Source of the DNA: Agelaius tricolor
Lineage: Eukaryota; Chordata; Aves; Passeriformes; Icteridae
Assembly (NCBI GenBank): GCA_023055355.1
Contig: JALJCS010000004.1
Coordinates: forward strand, 30,842,744 to 30,906,743
Length of the DNA: 64,000 nt
Direction: 5' to 3'
The position numbers and the translations under genes are program-made. The notes under the pieces are model-generated. The model worked only from the letters and a program-made list of their open reading frames with translations. It made no database searches and was not told the DNA's origin. Positions 38,001 through 53,000 of the stretch are shown here, piece after piece (within the stretch, counting starts at the first letter, position 1; each line of letters begins with the position of its first letter).

Positions 38001-41000
38001 ACCACTTGTCTCATTTGAAGTCAGGTACAAGTTGTTCTATTTGTTACCATAGGCAAAATCTCCCATATATAAAAATAGCTGTGCAATAAAACTAGTGAAT
38101 TAAAACAAGACTGTGTAAGTGAACTGAACAAAACAACTTACGTGTATGGAGACAAAGGTCCCAACAGGACTTTGGAAACATCCCGCTGTCCAAGGGTCAT
38201 AAGGAGCAGAGCAAGGCTCTGATTTGTTGAATCTACACAGCCTCCCTGCAAACCAAAATGTTTTAATAATTAATCTATGTACAAACCAGCAATTGGGATG
38301 GGAGGAGAGTAACAAAGGCAAAAGATACACTTAAAAGGATGAAATACCACTCCCAATTTTTAAGAGCCAAGAAGATAAAAATCTAGATTTTTTTAACAAT
38401 GAAAAATCAATTTCACATGGCTAGGAAAAGAACAGAACTAAAACCCATAAGAAGATCACATTAAATATCCCTCCTAATCCGTTTTAACACCTCAGAATAT
38501 AAACACTGAAGAATTTCTTTCCAGTAAATTGAAAAGAGGTATTAGTTCTACTTGACATGCATCTGAAGATCCATGAATTCCAGCACTATATTATAATAGT
38601 TACATTTGGACAAATAGTTCAGTGTTAGCACGTGGAAAACAGCAAGTTAAAAGTTATTTAGCACTTATTCACAAAAACCCTTGCTGCCAACTTTTATGAG
38701 TTTACACCTGTAAAACATTTCCCCTCCATCATTAAAATAGAAGATTTTTTTATTGCTAGTGAAAGAGCCATACATAAAATTAAGCAGAAGCACACACACT
38801 CATGTACATATTTGACTGTAGTAAGTCATATGCAAGGTAAATTGTTCTGTATGTGGAAAATATTTACTATGATGCATACATTAATTAGAACTGGAAGACT
38901 AGAATTAGAAATAAGAATTGTTTACAAAGCTGGAATATAAATTTAAAGGGATACCTTCAGTCAAAGCTGCTGTAGAGACCAGCCCCATGAAATCTATGAA
39001 TAGTTTTCTGCTGCATCAGGCCTAATGCTAAGTCTTCAGAATAGGCTCTCATGAAACCAAAACCTTACTTTTTTAAAACCAAATTCTCTAATAAGGTAAA
39101 CTGACAGCTACCTTTGTTGACAAGGAAGGTAACCTATCATAATTTCAAGACATAACACTATCCAAGAAGGCAAGGGAGAAAATATATTTTGGACTACATA
39201 GAGTAAGAGAATCAGCCAATGTGACAACCTCAGCACATCTACTCAGTGAGAGGCAGAAAGGCAGAGCCTTTCTGAGAGGGGATACTGAAGACTTAATTTT
39301 CAAGATGGCCTTTCTTCTGTGTGACAAGCTGCAGCTCCATTCTTCTGAAAAAAAGTCTGTGCATTATATGCAAGGAACTATAGCACAGCAAAATAAGTAG
39401 CTCTATTGCATTCGCTACCATGACCCAACTCCTAAAACATGCTCTTACAGCAGTGCTTGCCCTCTTAACTATGTGAACTTGACGCACCAAAATGAAGTTC
39501 ACATAACCTAATGCTGCCTATAGGACTGATAAAAATTTTGCTTTATCTTGAGTGAACAGAGTACTTGCAGAATTTGCTGGTGCAATCTAAAGCCACAGAT
39601 CTCACCAGCTGTATTTGCCAATGAAACATATACCAAAGCAGATAAGAGTTTGGTAAGGATATTCCTGACACTGGACTTTCTGTAGTTGTAGTTTGATTAG
39701 TAATTCAAAATGCTCCTTCTTACTTGGATGAAAACTTCACATTTTCTGAGCTTGTTTTACTTCTCTAGAGGTGAAAACATTATAAAGTATCTACTTTTAT
39801 AACACAATTTATACAAAAGCTTCAATCAGCATGGAGACAACCATGTCCTAAGAAATAAAACACAATGCATCCATCATGTCCTAACTGCTTACATAAGCTC
39901 CCTACATTGCTGCAGTGAGTCAGTCGTCCCCAGTACTGCTGTGCAGTAGCAATCTGCTATGCACATTTGTGGCGCTGTCCCCTTGAGCCACTCTACCATC
40001 TCCTGAGGAATTCTCATTAGACACTGACCTTGATTAATGGCTCCTGGGCAGTTAAGCTCCTTTTTAGCTTACCAGAAACAGTCTGCTCCCAGGAACTTCT
40101 GCCTAACAAACTGCTGTTTTCTAATGGACAGTCTTGGAACATTATTTTTGTCTAAATCACAGCACAGGTGGAACAATATTATTGTCACTGCACCTTTTGA
40201 CAAAAATTCCGGTAACAACTGACCCAGATTATGGCCAGAATGGAGAATGACAGAAGGCTAAAGCCAAGCACCTCACAACCCTACTAGCAGCAGTACTAAG
40301 CAAGGGTCTTTGAGTTCTCCAAGGCTGCATCAGCACCTCCCTCGAAGTGGTACAGCTCTTGAGGCTCAACAACCCTCAAATCTTCAGTACTTAGAGAACA
40401 ATCACCAAAAGCTGTTGACAGGGCCTGCGCTGACACACTCAACCCTCAAAGCTTAACCCTTCAAAGTGTTTACAGGTACAAAGCCATCTGACATATTTTA
40501 CTAAACTTGAGGGGAATTTTCAACCTTTTTATATACATCTTTATGTCTATCTGTGTGCATGTATGAATTGATTTAAATATACTACATCAAGTGTAGTATG
40601 AATGTTGCCACCTCTTAATTTTTCAAATAAGTTGCTACTGAGCTTATAGAAAATCTTACTGAATACTTTTGTAAATACTAGTCACAGAATCACAAAATGG
40701 TTAAGATTGGAAGGGATCACAGCAGGTCAGCTAGTCCAGCCTCCCTGCTCAAGCAGGATCGCCCCAGAGTACATGGCACAGGATTATATCCAGACTGTTC
40801 TTGAGTTTCTCCAGTGCATGAGACTCTACAATCTCTTTGGGCAACCTGTTCCAGTGTGCAATCACCTGCACTGTAGAGGATATCTAAAAATATCTTCCTC
40901 ATATCTAGGTGGAACTTCCTGTGCATCAGTTTCTGTCTATTGCCTCTTGCCCTAATGCCTGGCACCACCAAGAAGAGCTTGGATCCATCTTCCTGGCACA

Positions 41001-44000
41001 CTCCCTTCATAAGGTCACCACTCAGTCACCTCTTCTCAACACCAAACAGGAGCAGCTCACTTGGCCTTTCCTTTTAAGAGAGATGCTCCAGTCCTTTAAT
41101 CATCTTTGTCATCTCCTCTAGACTTGCTCCAGGAGCACCATGCCTCTCTTGTCCTGGACACAGCATTCCATATGTAGCCTCACCAGGGCTGAGTAGAGGG
41201 GCAGGATCAAGACCCTCAACCTGCTGTCAGTGCTCTTCCTAATGCACCCCAGGGCATCATTGGCCTTCCTGGCCACCAGGACACACTCTGGCTCCTGGAC
41301 AGCATGTTGTCCCCCAGAATACAGACAGCTATTCCCCAGTGGTTCAGTTCCCAGCCTCTGCTAGTGCCCAGGTTATTCTTCCCTACATGCAGAACCCTGC
41401 ATTTGCCTTTGCTGAATTTCACAGCTCTTCTCTGCCCACCTCTCCACCCTCTCAAGGCCCTTCTGAAAGGCTGCACGGCCCTCTGGGGTATCAACCACTG
41501 CTCCCAGCTCTGTGTCATCAGTGAACTCACTGAGAAAACATTTGTGCATTTGTTCAAGTTATTGGTGGAGAAGTTAAACAATAATGGACCAGTATTGAAC
41601 TTTGGGGACACCACCAGTGACAGGCCTCCAGTCCGACTCTGCAATACTGATTACAACCTCCTGGGATCTCCCATTCAGCTGGTTCTTAATTCACCTCACT
41701 GTCCACTCATCTAATCCACATTTCCAAAATTTGCCTATGAGGATGTTGTAAGAGACAGTGTCAAAAGCCTTGCTGAAGTCAAGGTAGACAATATCCACTG
41801 CTTTTCCCTAATCAATTCATCTAGTTGTTTCATTACAGAAGAGAAGCAGGTCAGTCAAGTATGATTTACCTTTAATGAATCCATGCTGACAACTCCTGTT
41901 CACTTTCTTGTCCTCCATGTGGATAGAAATGGCCCCCAGAATCATCTTTCCAAGACTTCATATGAGGCTGACTGTCTGGTAGCTTCCTGGGTCCTTCTTT
42001 CCCTTTTTATGCCCAGTGTGATGTTTGCTTCCTTCCAGTCCTCAGGCACTTCTCCTGATCACCACAGGATCTCAAAGATGGTTGTAAATTGCCCACCTTG
42101 GTGTCTATCAGCTCTCTCAGCACTTGTGGGTCCATCCCATCAGGGCCCATGGACTAGTAAATGCCAGGTTTGCCTGACTCCAGCTTGGTCCTCCTTGGGC
42201 AAGGGAAAGTCTCCATTCAAGCCTTCCTTGTCCCCAGTCTCCTGGGTCAGAGATCCCTGAGGGCTGGTCTTGTCAGTGATGACCAATGCAAAGGCAGCAT
42301 TCACTAACTGCCTCCTCTGGGTCCTCTGTTAACAGGGTCCCACTTCCATTTAGTATCAGGCCCATATTATCCTTTTTCCCTTTGTTAGAGATGTATTTGA
42401 AAAATCCTTTCTTGCTGTCCTTGACATTCTTTGCCAAACTTAATTCCAGGTGGACCTTGGCTTCCCTTGTCTCTTTTCTACATACTCTGACAATATCTCT
42501 ATATGAATTCCAAGTAACCTGGCCCTGCTTCCAGTTCCTGCTTACCCTTGATAATGAGAGTAGTTCTTTATTTATCCATCAGATGTCTTCCCCTTTGCCC
42601 AATTTCTTCCACATTTGGAAGCCTTGTTCTTGAGCCTGAAGGAAGTGAACCTTGAATATCGACCAACTCTCTTGGACCCCTCATGGTCTCTTGGACCCTG
42701 TGGGGCTTGTTCTCATGGCATTCTCCAGGAAGATCTCCCTGCAGAAGCTAAAGTTAGCTCTCCTGAAGTCCGTGGTTGTGGCTACTTGCTGCCCTGCTTT
42801 CTCCTCATCTGGAACTGAGTTCCACACTCTCATGGTCACACCTCCAGCAAAGCCTTATCTGTTTGTTAGTATCAGTTGAGCAGCACACCATTGCCTGGGG
42901 GATCCTCCACTACCTGTGTCAGGAAATTGTCATCCCTGCTTTCCAGGAACCTCCTGGGCTGTTTGTGTTTCATTGTGCTGGTTCTGCAGCAGATGTCAGG
43001 GGAGTAAAGTCCCCCAAAAGAGCCAGGGCCTGTGACTTTGAGGCTGCTTCAGATGCCTGTAGATGGCCTCATTCACTTTCTCCTGCTGATCGGGCAGCAA
43101 ATACCCACAACAGCAGCAAAGGGGTCTCCTCCTTCTCCTGCTGATCGGGCAGCAAATACCCCTTACTAGTCTGCTGTTTAATCCTGATCCATAAGCCCAT
43201 CATCCTCATCAAGAGGACACTGTCAGGGCTGTCTCTCCTGAACACGGTGTAGCCCTTCATGCCAACATTCCAGTCACATGAACTATGCCACCATGTGTCT
43301 GTCACTGAAGTAAGATCAAAGCCCTGCGACTGCCTGCAGGTCTTTAGCTCAGCCTGTTTGTTCCCCATACTGTGCGTACTGGTGCTCATGCACCTTACAG
43401 AAGTATTTGATTGTGTCAGCCTTCCAGGAGTCAATGATTAAATGCTGCCACGTTCTTCAGACAAATTGTTGATCAAGTCTGAGGCTACATTTTGCAAGGG
43501 ATACACTTTTGTGACCCAAAGGGAGGACCTCCCTTAACCGTTCTGCAGCCTTATCCTTTTCCATCCTCACCCTTTTTGCATTCCCATTCTCTGTATAAAT
43601 CATTGTAGATTCCACTCTAACCCAATTTTTCTTTGCGTGCTTCAACTGTGTAATAACCAATAGTGAACCTTGCCATCAAACTTTGCAGCACGTCAACAAA
43701 TTTATACAAAAACTTGCTTTTGACAATACTTTTGCCCATGATTTAAGTAATCTAAACCACTCATTTGCAACCATTCCTACAAAGGCAGTTCCCAGACAGA
43801 GATATTAAGTGATTGCTTGTAATCTAATGACTGAACAGTAACTTCTGCCAAGTGAAGGACTTTACATTCCCAAGGAGGCCAAGTTTTTTTCTATCAATCC
43901 ACCTGCCACTTATTCAAGAGTCAAAAATTAGAAACAACCCTCGCAAAAGAAATGGGATGGGCAAAGTCAGAGCCAAGGTACATTTGTTCCAAAATAGCTG

Positions 44001-47000
44001 GTGCTCATTACCAATGTAGAATGCAGCTTCTACACTGTATTAATTCAGTCTATGGTAGTTTCTCCATTATTATTTACACTGACTACAGAGCCAGATCAAG
44101 CTAGTTGTGACAATTAGACACAGATCCCTTAAAATCCCATCCATTTTTAAATGTTGTACAAATACTAAAGCTGACATGTACATACAAATATCACAACTCC
44201 CCGTATTGGACAAAAGCGTTTCGAAAAGATTTTTTCTTTTGAGCTTGAGCCCGGCTTTGACTAAGTGTTAGTTATATTTTGGGATACACACAATTTCCTC
44301 CATTACCTGTGGGTACATATTTGCAGGATTCAGTAATTTGTTACGCAAAAAGTAACAAATTATTGCAGAGGGTTTGTATTTTGGTTTTTGGGGTTTGGGT
44401 TTTTCCCCAGAAGAATGGAGCAAAGCCTGACTACACTGAAGTAAGACCATCTTGAAAATTAAGTCATCAATGAAATCCTTCACACACTTTAGCTCTAGTT
44501 CAATAAAACAAACAGTTTTAGCCCTCCTGCCCCTTCGAGGTCCCCTAGCAACTCAGCCTTTCTTCATTAAAGAATTCAGCCTTAAATAGGTACACATACT
44601 CCCCTACTTTTCATGATTACAAAGAATATAAAAATTAAATCCTTTTCCAGTTCTTCCAGATTTTCCATTCTGCCAATTACTCTCTAAATAAAGCTCCCAT
44701 AAACAATGTCTTTCAAAGGCAAGAGTTAAAACCCTTACTGGCCTTCTACAATTAAGCTTCAGAAAGAACTGCATATGGATTTGTAATGACAATGCTAGTC
44801 AGTCACTCCATTGCCCCCTCTTGCAGAGCCACTGTAATTAAGCCACTGTGCCACTTACTAGTCTATTAGCTCTGACATCTTTCCATCAACAAATGCGCAT
44901 TAAAAAATCTCTGCTGATTCCAAGAATCATGCAACACAATATCTTTTTGAAGGCTTAGTAAAAGGACTTTTAGCAAAACTCAAATCCTTAGATTTTCTAG
45001 GTTTAAACTTTACACAATGGTAAACACTTTACAAAACGTCCCTGAACCCCTTTCAACAGTAACTGCAACTCCAGCAAATTTGTGGGTGATCCCAACACCT
45101 AAAGCCTTTAAACAGAGAATTGTCTCCAGTGCTCTCAGGGTGCCCTGGTCTGGTGAACCCTCCCTGGCTCCCACAGCATAGTACCTACTGGTAAAAACAC
45201 AGATGGTGAAATAATCCCATAAAGAGAAGATCTAAAACCAGGAAAATAAATTCTCCCTTGAGCCCTGTATTCAACAAGTAGCTGGCATAAAAAGATGTGG
45301 GACTTAAAGATTGCCTGTTCAGAGTAATCTATTCTTGTTTTTTTAGATTTTTAGTTTCACTTAACATATTACCTAGGCAAAGAAACATAAACAACTAGTA
45401 CATTAAACCTAAACAGGCACTGTGCACTTTGCAACATGTTTTTATATCCCCTCTGTGTTCAACACTAAATCAAACCGACCTAACAAAAAAACCAAAAAGA
45501 CCAAACAAACAAAAAATCACCCCAAACAAAAAATAAATGTCCGAAAAGCAAACACCCTAAAAAAGTCCATCCCAAAACAAAAAACAAACTAACCCCCAAA
45601 AAATACAAAAGAAAGAAAATGAAGAAGAAACCTCATCTTTCAAAATTCAGGCTAGTACTGTAGGACCACATGTATCAAAGATAAATTCAAGTATGTATTA
45701 TAAAAACTACATAACAAAACCCATCATATTGCCCATGATGGAGGGAGAGGGGAATTCACTAAATAATGACTAAGCATTGCAGTGAAAAAGTAGCACAACA
45801 GCCAAAAATGCTAGCAAACTAGAACTTTCCATAGTAAGCTGCTATAGTGAAGGACAAATAGTCTGTACACTGCTCAGCATTTTTCAGTCTCTCTGGGACA
45901 GAAGTCATCCACACATAAGGGAGTCTTCCAGCAGCACCAGCAGTACCATAGCAAGCCACAGCTAACAACCTCACTCACTCAGATTCTGATCTTCAAAGAC
46001 ACTGAAACCTGACAGCCTATTACTTTATGATTCAAAGACTTATCCAACCCTGCTGCCTCCTCAAACATTTTTCCTGTTGTCTTAAGAAACTCACTATCCT
46101 TTGCAGAACTTGACTCATCATATTCAAATGGCTGCCATACACTAAAGCAGAAAGTTACTTGCTTTAGGCCTTTTCAGTGCTCTTCATGTCAATTCTCTGA
46201 CATCTGAGTCTGTGCAAAACATATTATCTGGACAAACTGCCTCACTATTTTTAATCTATCAAGTGCTAAATGGTTTCCAAAGGAAAAAAAAAAAACCTAT
46301 TGTTGCTGATAAAAAGTATGTGTAAACTGGATTTTTGATGTGTCTGGACATATGACTACCAGAAGATCTTTTCCAAGACATTACACAAACAAATGTACCA
46401 AAAGATTTTTGCAGTTCACACCTGAAATAAAAATAACTACATGACATACATAATTGCAGAAAGAGATAGATGTTTCCACCACTAGCTGTGACTACATTCT
46501 CCACACAGGCCAGAGTTTCAAGTACAAGGGATCTAGATTGTACCCAGCAACCCAGGAAGAACATTTTGGGCAGTGGCATTTCCATGAGACAAGAAGCCTG
46601 GGCAAGAAAAGTCCCTTAGCAACATGATTTATATGCTGAATAACTATAGACAAAATATTAATGGAAGACTGGAAAAAGTGGCCAACTGGTAATTCAAACA
46701 GATAAAAGATTTGCAACAGGGAAAAATAAAAATAAAAATAAAATGGGCACAGATGAACAATCTAACACAGGGATGGATGTGATTTATGAAGTTGAGGGGC
46801 TTTTTTATATTTAACTGCATTCCCTAAAATAGAATCTCAATAATGGCAGTTTTAACACTTTGGGAAGTCATATAGCTTATTACAGTTCAGAGTAACTACT
46901 TGTTTTTTTAAATAATGAGCAAAATTTGTAGATGACTGCCTCCTAAAGGCCAAATATGTTTTATCAATGCTAAAACATAGTTATTTAAACATCTGTGGAG

Positions 47001-50000
47001 ATAAAAAACAAAGCAGCTGGGAAGTTCTTTATTAAATCAGAAACTCATGTTTGCCAAATAATTTGTAACACTGAAAGCTGCTTATCCACTGAAATTCTTG
47101 CCACAAATGAAAATAATTTTAATAAAGAAAAAAATCTATTCTGAATAGAACTGTGATGCACTTAGGATTCCTAAGTAAACACCATCCTAGCCTCTTCCAA
47201 CAACCCATTAAGACAATTCTTCATACAACCAGCAATTCTCAGCACATTTAACTTTGTTGTCATCATCATAACAAAGTGGTCAACACGAAGCCTTGACGAG
47301 TTTTTTTCCCCTTCTCCCACTCCTATGTTCTTCCACTCATAATCTCCCATTCCAACCACTAGTTTAGAATCATGGACTATGTCACCCATCCATATTATTT
47401 AGAAGAGTAACAGCCAATGTGAAGCTAACTGAATTCTGTTCCAGACAAAAAGCAACAGAAGAAGAATTTGCCACTCCCGTGATTCATAACAACACATATC
47501 AGACATTGGAAATAGCATGCCCCAGTAAGTCATTACACTGTTAAAGGAACCATGCAAAATCACTCTTTACCTGGATGAAAAAGACACTGGCAGCATCAGA
47601 TCCTTTCTCCACTTGGATCTGAGTCTGTCTGAGGGTGTCACCAAACCACCTATCCTTTTACCTATTTTATCATCCCCTTCCCTTACATTTATATACAAAA
47701 CATATTGGCCACTTACTCTGTAGACCTCCTCAAGCAGCAGCTTAGCACAATTCTGGCCCAGTTCCTCAGGAAGCACAGCTGCTCCCTGGCCCTGAGGGTT
47801 TGAAGCTAGCTCAGCACTGAGAATAGTGCCATTGATGGTTTCTGCAGTAAGGCACATGCCAAAACCTGGTGATCTGAAAGAAAGTGAAAAAGTACATTTG
47901 ATTTAAGGACAAAATTGGAGTAATGAGCCAAGAACTTCAAGTCATAAACAGCTCCTCCCATAGGGTGACAAACGTCCTGTTTGATGCAATAGATTGACGC
48001 TGGAAAAAGAAAATTAACAACTGTACTTAAACCCAGGACCACAGTTGCCACAAAACCCTCTATGTTGGCTTTTCCCGGGCCAAACTCTTTAAATATGAAA
48101 ATGAAAAAGAAAATGAAGAGCCATACAAACCTCTGAAATGTTTGGGGTTTTTTTTAATAGAGGAAGGTACTTTCAGATGTATTTAATTTGTGCTTCATAA
48201 ATATTTCAGAGGTATCTGGTGTTTCTTCTCTGCAACATTCCAAACCAAAACTACCCTTCTTTACGGCTTTAGCTCTTTCCCCTGGAAGCCGCAATATTTA
48301 GCAAAATTAGACTAATTAGTTAGTATCAAGGATACTGCTATCATACTGGATTCATATTTAAGGTGAATGTCACAGTAGCATCAGAAACCCAGACAGCCAG
48401 GTTGAAAGTGATTCAGTTCCTCTTACCATGCTATTGTTTACCTCTCTGCATGAACTGCATGTAGTAAAAATAATGTTGCTGCCCCAAATCATTTGACTTT
48501 TTAAATTTCATAAACAGATGAAAAACAAAGTTGAGACCCCAAAACTACACAGCTCCCAGAAATATTTTTGCAATTCTGATCCTGTAAGCAGTTTGGAGCC
48601 ATTAAAGTTACAATCCTGGCATACTAAATGTGATGAAGGATTGGAAAATACAAAAAATACTAAAAGTTTCTTCAATAATTTCTAGGTTCATAAACTTTCT
48701 AATCTAACAAAATTTAACAAAATATTTCAAAAAGCAGAAACAGTGAAAGAAAACATGCATGCCTGCATTTGAGCATACAGACAGAAAACTGTCAAATGAG
48801 TTATCCAGAATCTTTCAACCCCAAGGAAGAAGACATCAGAGATGACAGAGATGACAGATACCAGCAAAATTGTCTGAATCGCATCCACCACTTCTGTGTT
48901 CTGTCACTAAACAAAATCTGTGGAAGTACAATAAATTAATTTTCCAGTCCTCGCTAGTGAGAGGACAGTCCTTCAGCCATTCAGCAGAAGACAACCCATA
49001 CTGCTTTAACACTTCCTTAAAACACGTCAGTCCCATCCTTAATATTATCATTTCCATCAGAAGGTGTACAGTCAACTTTGAATCTTGGTTTCCTGAACAT
49101 ATCATGACTCCTTGATCTTAATCTCTTCAAAGCAACAGACTTGGAAATGAAGGGAGCTCAAATTGCCTTTAGTGGCAGTAGTGATGTATTTCATTCCTTG
49201 CTTAAGAAAACACATCTATCCCTGTTATGTATCTTGTGAATCACCCGTTCTTTCTTTGTGAGAAATATTTATTTCAAATGAACAGAATAGAAGGTTGTGA
49301 TCTAAAAACTCAGTAAAATTAGATCAGGACACCCTAGCAAATGAACAAATCAGAATAACATGTCTGTTTCCTGTAAATTCTGGATACTCACTTTCCAGAG
49401 TTGACCCCCTTCATATGGTCTGTGTAGATATAGATGTCTGGGAGGAATTTATTCAGGATGCCCCTTGCAGATTCCACCATTCTGTTTGCCATCTGTGGTG
49501 ACACTCGGACAGAGTATCTACATTTCTGAGCTAAGAAATCCATTGTAATCACAAGAAAAAATTGAAAGCAGAGACTGACAAAAGTGAAGAGGCCCCAGTG
49601 CATTATTTCAGAAAACATGTGCTTTATACTGCTATTCATGAGCTTTTGTCCATGTGCCTGTACCTAGAGAACTATATGCTTTCTACAGTCTTTTCATTGA
49701 TATACCTTGAAGTGAAGTACACACAACGTGTGCTGAAGAACAGATTATGACTAAGTAAACATCTATCTTGAAAATGCCATTCATCAAATTTAAATTGCTG
49801 TTCTGTCGTCTTGTACTTTTTTATGATGGAGGAAGTCTCACATGCTCTGTTCTTCATAGTTTATTAAAACATGATCCTGAGTGAAGTTTCTGTGAATTAG
49901 CAACAAAAAAATCCTGGGAAGATGAATAAGAAATTAAAGACAAATGTTCTAACAAAAAAAAATAAAAAAAATTAAAAGGCTCTAAGAAAAATATCTTTGC

Positions 50001-53000
50001 TTTCTCCAACTATTTTGCAGTGTTCTGAGGCTATCAAATTCACTAGCTGTCTAGTCATTTAGCATCTGAAAGTTCCAGGAAAGAACCTATCACATTACCA
50101 CCCACATCGACCCACCTCCTCACAGTCCATAAGAGATGAACAGCCTTTCTGATCTTGTACTCAGGTGCTGCTGCTTCAGAAGAACTCCCAAAAGATCTTC
50201 AAAGGTACAAAGCACATTATGCTTTAAATTCCAGCCCAACTATAATGCAGACTCACCCTCTACCCATCTGCACATACATTCACACAGCAATGCAGAGAAA
50301 TACACTCTCAAAACTCCTAGTTAGCAGGGAGGAATTTTCTTTTCTACAAATTTCTATAGCATCTTCTGTGAAGTACGCAAACTCAAAACTTTAGGACCTT
50401 AGAGCAAAATCACTAAAAAATAATCAGAAAACTGTTTGTTCTGCACAGTTGATGCACTCAGTATTTTGGAATATATAAAAGGCTGCTGTAATACAATCTC
50501 AATACAATACCTCAGCTGTGAGGAAGATTTACTCAGATGAATCTTGAAGAAACAAAAGAACACATAAAAAAGACATAAGGATTTATCCTTCCAGATGTTT
50601 TGTATTCTATTGCCTTGAAGGACCACTTAATAGCTGAACTGAGTCTGCCTCTTACCATGCTTAAAGGCAAACCTATACCCCTGAGAAAAGGCCCAGGAAA
50701 GCCTACAGCAAGGTGAAAGTTCAGAATTCAATCAGGTATATCAATCAAAACCTGAGCAAAGGCCCAGAAAAGCTTATAGCAAGGTAGAAGTTCAGAATTC
50801 AATCAGATACATCAATCAAAGTGGTCCAGAATGGTGCTGCATATTAATGTCAATTTAGAACAATGGCAGTAAAGTCATGATCATTGCTTCCTCCTCCACA
50901 CAGAAACATATGTACTTACTACAGAGCAGAATGGAGGCATAAGAAAATTACTTCCTCCACCAATATACCACAACAACTATCACCAAAAGCACAATGAGCT
51001 GCTTTCCTTTCTGTTCTACAGCACATGTATCCAGTAACACAGCTCTTGCTTGGCACTGCTGCACCTACCTAAATGCTGCAATTGGACAAGGTAGTCAAAA
51101 CATCCAGTTTATACACACAGCTGTGATGGCATGCCATAAACTAAAAGAAGAAATAGGCTGCAAATCTACACCTCTGGCAGAAAACGTGACCTCCTTCCTG
51201 CTTTCTTTTTGAGTAATCAATGCCAAATCATGTTTGGGACTCTCAAACACAAATTGAACTACATGTTGGCCACTGCTTAAGACAGTTTCATGTAAGGGAT
51301 TTCTGCCTTCTTTCAATTACAGTAGATTCATGACAGACACCATACAAAGGCCACAAGAGAAAAATAAATTAAATAAGAAATAATCCAAAACATTGGCTAG
51401 ATTTGCAGTTGTTTGAAAAAGTAAGGAGTTCACAAGAGTATTTTGTGCCCTTATCTCCAGGCGGAATAAAACCTCCTCTACTTCCACCTGCACTGGTACC
51501 ACAACTTTCTTTCAAAACACACCAAAAAGCTCAGTGTGTGCTGCAAGGTGTAAACTGAACTAAGATTTAACTATCACACTAAACTATCATCCCATCTAAC
51601 TTCTGCTAAACTAGTAACTGCCGATTTAATGCACAACTGAACTACATTGGTTACTACTGAATTTACGCACCAAGTAAGATTACTTTAAGTGCTCCTACAT
51701 TATGTGATGGAATTTTAAGTTAAGTATTTTAACTTTTTCTTGCTATTGGAAAGCTTTTAAATAGTGCCATTCAGCTTTGAATTCATTCAATAGCCTACAG
51801 ATGCTTTTTGAATAGCAATGTTTTGAACACAGGAGTTTTGAGGCACAGTCCTGAATATGACCCCTCTGTGTAATGTTGGCCTGTGTTACCTAGATACATG
51901 CTCAGAAAGGTGGGTGCACTTCTACAACTTCCAAATTAGTTCTTTTTAATAAGTAAACCCATTTAAAAGTAGAAAAACAGACAGACAAACAAAAAGGATA
52001 CGCAGTTCCTCTGATGCGCTTGATTTTTCCAGGGTCTGTGAACTGAACAGGCTGCAAGACCTTTCTCACTGGGCAAGAAAATAGTATCTCTCCACCCCCT
52101 TTGGGAGGCATTCCTCTTCGATTGATCTAGAACAAATAATGGAAAAAACCAGGTTAGTAAATAGTACAAAGAATGTACTTATACACCCCAGAACTATGCT
52201 TTTATTTCTCAGAGAATAAAATGTTTTAAGTAGGGGCATTTTGTGAATACAGGCAAGAAAACCACATCCTAAAAGCAGAAATGGATTTTGCATCAAAACT
52301 AAAAGCAGGCATTGATTTCTTTGTTCCTCTCAAGTAAAGTAAAGCATGGCTTCTCAATAGGAAACAGTGCAAAACCAAACAAAAACATCTTTACTAAAAC
52401 GACCTTGTCTTAAGTCTTGTCTCTAGTAGCAGATTGCACCTCGCTGCTGAGGAGACAAGAACTATTTGATTTGAGCTCAGCTGATTACAGCATGGTGCTG
52501 ATAATGCCAAGGTCATGGCTTTGATTCCCATATGGAACATTCACTTAAGATTTGGACTTGATGATCCTTACAGGTCCTTTCCAATACAGAATATTCTGTA
52601 CGTGAGGGACTAGAATGAACTCATTCCCACTAACAAGTCTGTCTAGCCTGACCCAGTCCCACCATTCCAAGCCAAGGATGGAGCTGGGACATGGGCCAGT
52701 GAGTGGGTCTGGGCAGGGAGGCCCACAGCCAGACAGGGCAGGGCTGTGGCTAGCTGAAGGCCAGCCCTGCTGCAGGGTCACAGGAGCAGAGGCTGACAGT
52801 GCCAGGACAATGACATGGGCACTTGGGCTGTGGGCAGGATGGGGGTGAAGGGTGAACCTTTGCAGAGCAAGGCACCAGCAGGCCCCAGTAGTGCAGCCAG
52901 ACCCCTCACACATTTCTCCCACCTAAAAGAAACCCAAATATTGTTTTGTATCCAGATTTACTGGGTCTCTGAAGACTGTAGTCTTCAAGAAAAACTTCTT

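Larger units (their letters stand above)
32007..38141 (-). other. RCL1: RCL1 intron 8
   Basis: 6.1 kb, host of mir-101-2 and of a 1.5-kb CR1. A GC-richer patch at about 34.4-34.9 kb, including a short CAG run near 34461, has no assigned identity. The rest is unremarkable AT-rich intron. Confidence 0.9.
38246..47716 (-). other. RCL1: RCL1 intron 7
   Basis: 9.5 kb, the largest intron. It holds a 2.8-kb CR1 in sense orientation and simple repeats at 45478-45612 and 46720-46745. No other element is recognised in 38.3-40.6 kb or 43.5-47.7 kb. Confidence 0.9.

Noticed and set aside
41304..43144. Plus-strand open frames of up to 136 codons across 41.3-43.1 kb
   Set aside because: They are antisense translation of a minus-strand CR1. 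The sense strand carries the endonuclease and reverse-transcriptase remnants.
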